Source: CAVPDA01 sp963702495 (lineage in GTDB: Bacteria > Pseudomonadota > Gammaproteobacteria > Burkholderiales > Rhodocyclaceae). Taken from it: DNA of 64,000 bases. The notes beneath the pieces were generated by a model. The model was given only the letters and a program-made list of their open reading frames with translations. It searched no databases and had not been told where the DNA came from. Within the stretch, counting starts at the first letter, position 1. Each line of letters begins with the position of its first letter. Shown one piece after another: positions 62,801 to 64,000 of this stretch. Made by a program: the position numbers and the translations under genes. The stretch is from the NCBI GenBank assembly GCA_963702495.1, contig CAVPDA010000016.1, forward strand, positions 1-64,000, in the 5' to 3' direction.

Positions 62801-63262
62801 ATGCGCATTACCCGCCGACTGGAATTCGACGCCGGGCACCGCATCCCCGATCACCGGAGCCAGTGCCGCCATCTGCACGGCCATCGCTATGCGCTCGAAG
62901 TGACCGTAAGCGGAGATGTGATCCGTGCGCCGGGATCGGCGGTGGACGGCATGGTGATGGACTTCGCCGAGGTCAAGGCGCTGGCGCGGGCCCACGTCGC
63001 CGACGCCTGGGACCACGCGTTTCTCGTGCACCGCGGCGACGCTGCCGTGGTCGAATTCCTTCAGTCACTGCCGCACCACAAGACCGTGGTGCTGGAGGCC
63101 GTACCGACCGCCGAGAATCTGGCGCTCGCCGCGTTTCGCATCCTCGACCGCGTCTATCGCGACACCTACGGCAATCACCTGAGGCTGGAACGCGTCCGCA
63201 TCTACGAAACGCCCAATTGCTGGGCCGATGCGGTGCGGCAGGACGCCGAAGGCAGCGGCTGA
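62801..63262 (+). CDS. queD: 6-carboxytetrahydropterin synthase (QueD/PTPS family)
   Basis: A 153-residue enzyme. The zinc and catalytic residues are in FDAGHRIPDHRSQCRHLHGH (first His, catalytic Cys, and HGH), DHAFLV (Asp-His), and the C-terminal ETPNCWADA (the Glu). QueD converts dihydroneopterin triphosphate to 6-carboxytetrahydropterin, an early step toward queuosine and 7-deazaguanines. The long middle loop (VIRAPGSAVDGMVMDFAEVK) is usual in the proteobacterial group. The start has a weak ribosome site. It overlaps no neighbour. Confidence 0.92.
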   Translation: MRITRRLEFDAGHRIPDHRSQCRHLHGHRYALEVTVSGDVIRAPGSAVDGMVMDFAEVKALARAHVADAWDHAFLVHRGDAAVVEFLQSLPHHKTVVLEAVPTAENLALAAFRILDRVYRDTYGNHLRLERVRIYETPNCWADAVRQDAEGSG

Positions 63263-63299
63263 CGAGGCGTTCACGCCGGGCGGACGCCGAACCGCCGGG

Positions 63300-64000
63300 T
63301 CAGTTCTCCCCCACCTGCAGGGCCTTGTCCACCGCGAGCACGGACAATCGGTCGCCGCTGCCGGTGGCGTCGTAGCCCGGCAGTGCCGCGACCGCCTGCC
63401 GGAACTCCGGCGACTCCAGCGCCTCGGCCAGTCCCAGGATCTCGGGACTGCACGCGGACTTGCGGGGAAAGCCGAAGTAGTACGCCTCCTCGATCAAGGG
63501 CACGAAATCGAGCCGGAAGCGCCGTGCCGCCGCCTCGATGCCCAATCCGGCATCGGCCTCGCCGCCGGCGATGAGCGCCGCGACCGCGGCATGGGTGTGC
63601 TCCTCCGAGGTGTAACCGCGGATGTCGCCCGGTTTCAAGCCATGTTCCTGGAGCAGTAGGTCGAACACCATGCGCGTGCCGGCCCCCGGTTCACGGTTCA
63701 GAAAGCGCACGTCCGGCCGCGCCAGGTCGCGCACCTCGCGCAAGCGCTTTGGATTGCCGGCCGGCACCATCAATCCCTGCACCCGGCCGCACACGCGCAG
63801 CAACTGGTGTTTGCGGGCACTCAACTGGCGCCGATACTGCGACCAAACGCGCCGGCCCAGGTCCCCGCCCGGACAGTGAAAGCCCGCGGCATCGCAGCCG
63901 CCGTCGGCCAGCGCCGCGACCGCCTCCACGCTGCCGCGGAAGTGCAGATCCACCTCATGCCCCCGCGCGCGCATCAGTTCTGCCAGGCTCCCAACGGCCA
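63300..64000 (-). CDS. ModE/PBP-like substrate-binding protein, 5' end outside window
   Basis: The visible C-terminal 233 residues run off the right edge. The segment VDLHFRGSVEAVAALADGGC, then AAGFHCPGGD, and RFLNREPGAGTRMVFDLLLQ, with GYTSEEHTHAAVAALIAGGE and ADAGLGIEAAA, are typical of PF12727, a periplasmic-binding-like domain found behind a ModE-type or other helix-turn-helix domain in molybdate- and tungstate-linked regulators. The missing N-terminus would show whether it is a regulator or a stand-alone binding protein. No metal-specific residues can be assigned with certainty. Confidence 0.82.
   Translation of the reverse strand, partial: AVGSLAELMRARGHEVDLHFRGSVEAVAALADGGCDAAGFHCPGGDLGRRVWSQYRRQLSARKHQLLRVCGRVQGLMVPAGNPKRLREVRDLARPDVRFLNREPGAGTRMVFDLLLQEHGLKPGDIRGYTSEEHTHAAVAALIAGGEADAGLGIEAAARRFRLDFVPLIEEAYYFGFPRKSACSPEILGLAEALESPEFRQAVAALPGYDATGSGDRLSVLAVDKALQVGEN

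Overview
The window is high-GC proteobacterial DNA. It is an accessory, heavily rearranged stretch that ends in core chromosome on the right. The right end (lysC, tRNA-Ser(GCT), tRNA-Arg(ACG), a small XRE regulator, a radical SAM protein, a QueD-type pterin synthase and a ModE-like substrate-binding regulator) fits a betaproteobacterium. The absence of csrA between lysC and tRNA-Ser argues against the usual gammaproteobacterial order. The lineage is an inference from gene order only.

Layout. (1) 1-6.4 kb: tail end of an extracellular contractile injection system (eCIS) cluster: a baseplate J-like gene broken by many frameshifts, then two intact genes. (2) 6.4-10.1 kb: insertion-sequence graveyard: an IS21-like end, a truncated IS1634 transposase joined to an IS66 transposase 3' end, and an intact IS110 transposase preceded by strong hairpins. 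(3) 10.1-14 kb: gene-poor DNA with a DUF427 gene, a DUF1499 lipoprotein and a zinc-ribbon membrane protein whose C-terminal repeats are frameshifted. (4) 14.6-20.8 kb: one very large secreted-protein gene (Asp-box repeats, IPT/TIG, abnormal-spindle-like domain, HEIGH metalloprotease, dockerin-like, PKD/HYR), now split by three frameshifts and an in-frame stop. (5) 22.15-22.99 kb: a group II intron with intact-looking domain V whose protein is reduced to about 53 residues. (6) 23.1-30.2 kb: a His-Xaa-Ser (Hxs) peptide-maturation locus, hxsA-hxsD-small ORF-hxsB-hxsC, with hxsB interrupted by a 3.5-kb IS66-family element and also frameshifted; a lipoprotein and a thermonuclease follow. (7) 31.3-36.4 kb: minus-strand genes separated by attC-like hairpins, including a three-gene TIGR04255 operon and an IS4 element with perfect inverted repeats and a 13-bp target duplication. 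(8) 36.7-59.7 kb: an integrated conjugative element next to tRNA-Arg: RelB-like/zeta toxin pair, exported and LPD7 proteins, virD4, virB11-virB2 on the minus strand, then parA-parB-korA-like genes, an excisionase-like protein and a tyrosine integrase on the plus strand. virB6 is broken, the primase is a remnant and no relaxase is visible. (9) 59.7-64 kb: core chromosome.

How the parts work together. The Hxs genes would convert a Ser/His-rich precursor (HxsA) using two radical SAM enzymes (HxsB, HxsC) and HxsD, but HxsB cannot be made intact here. The VirB/VirD4 genes form a P-type type IV secretion apparatus partitioned and regulated by the ParA/ParB/KorA-like module; the element looks immobile as read. 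Frameshifts cluster in particular genes while neighbours stay open, which favours decay over uniformly poor sequence, although read-level checks would be needed to exclude local errors.
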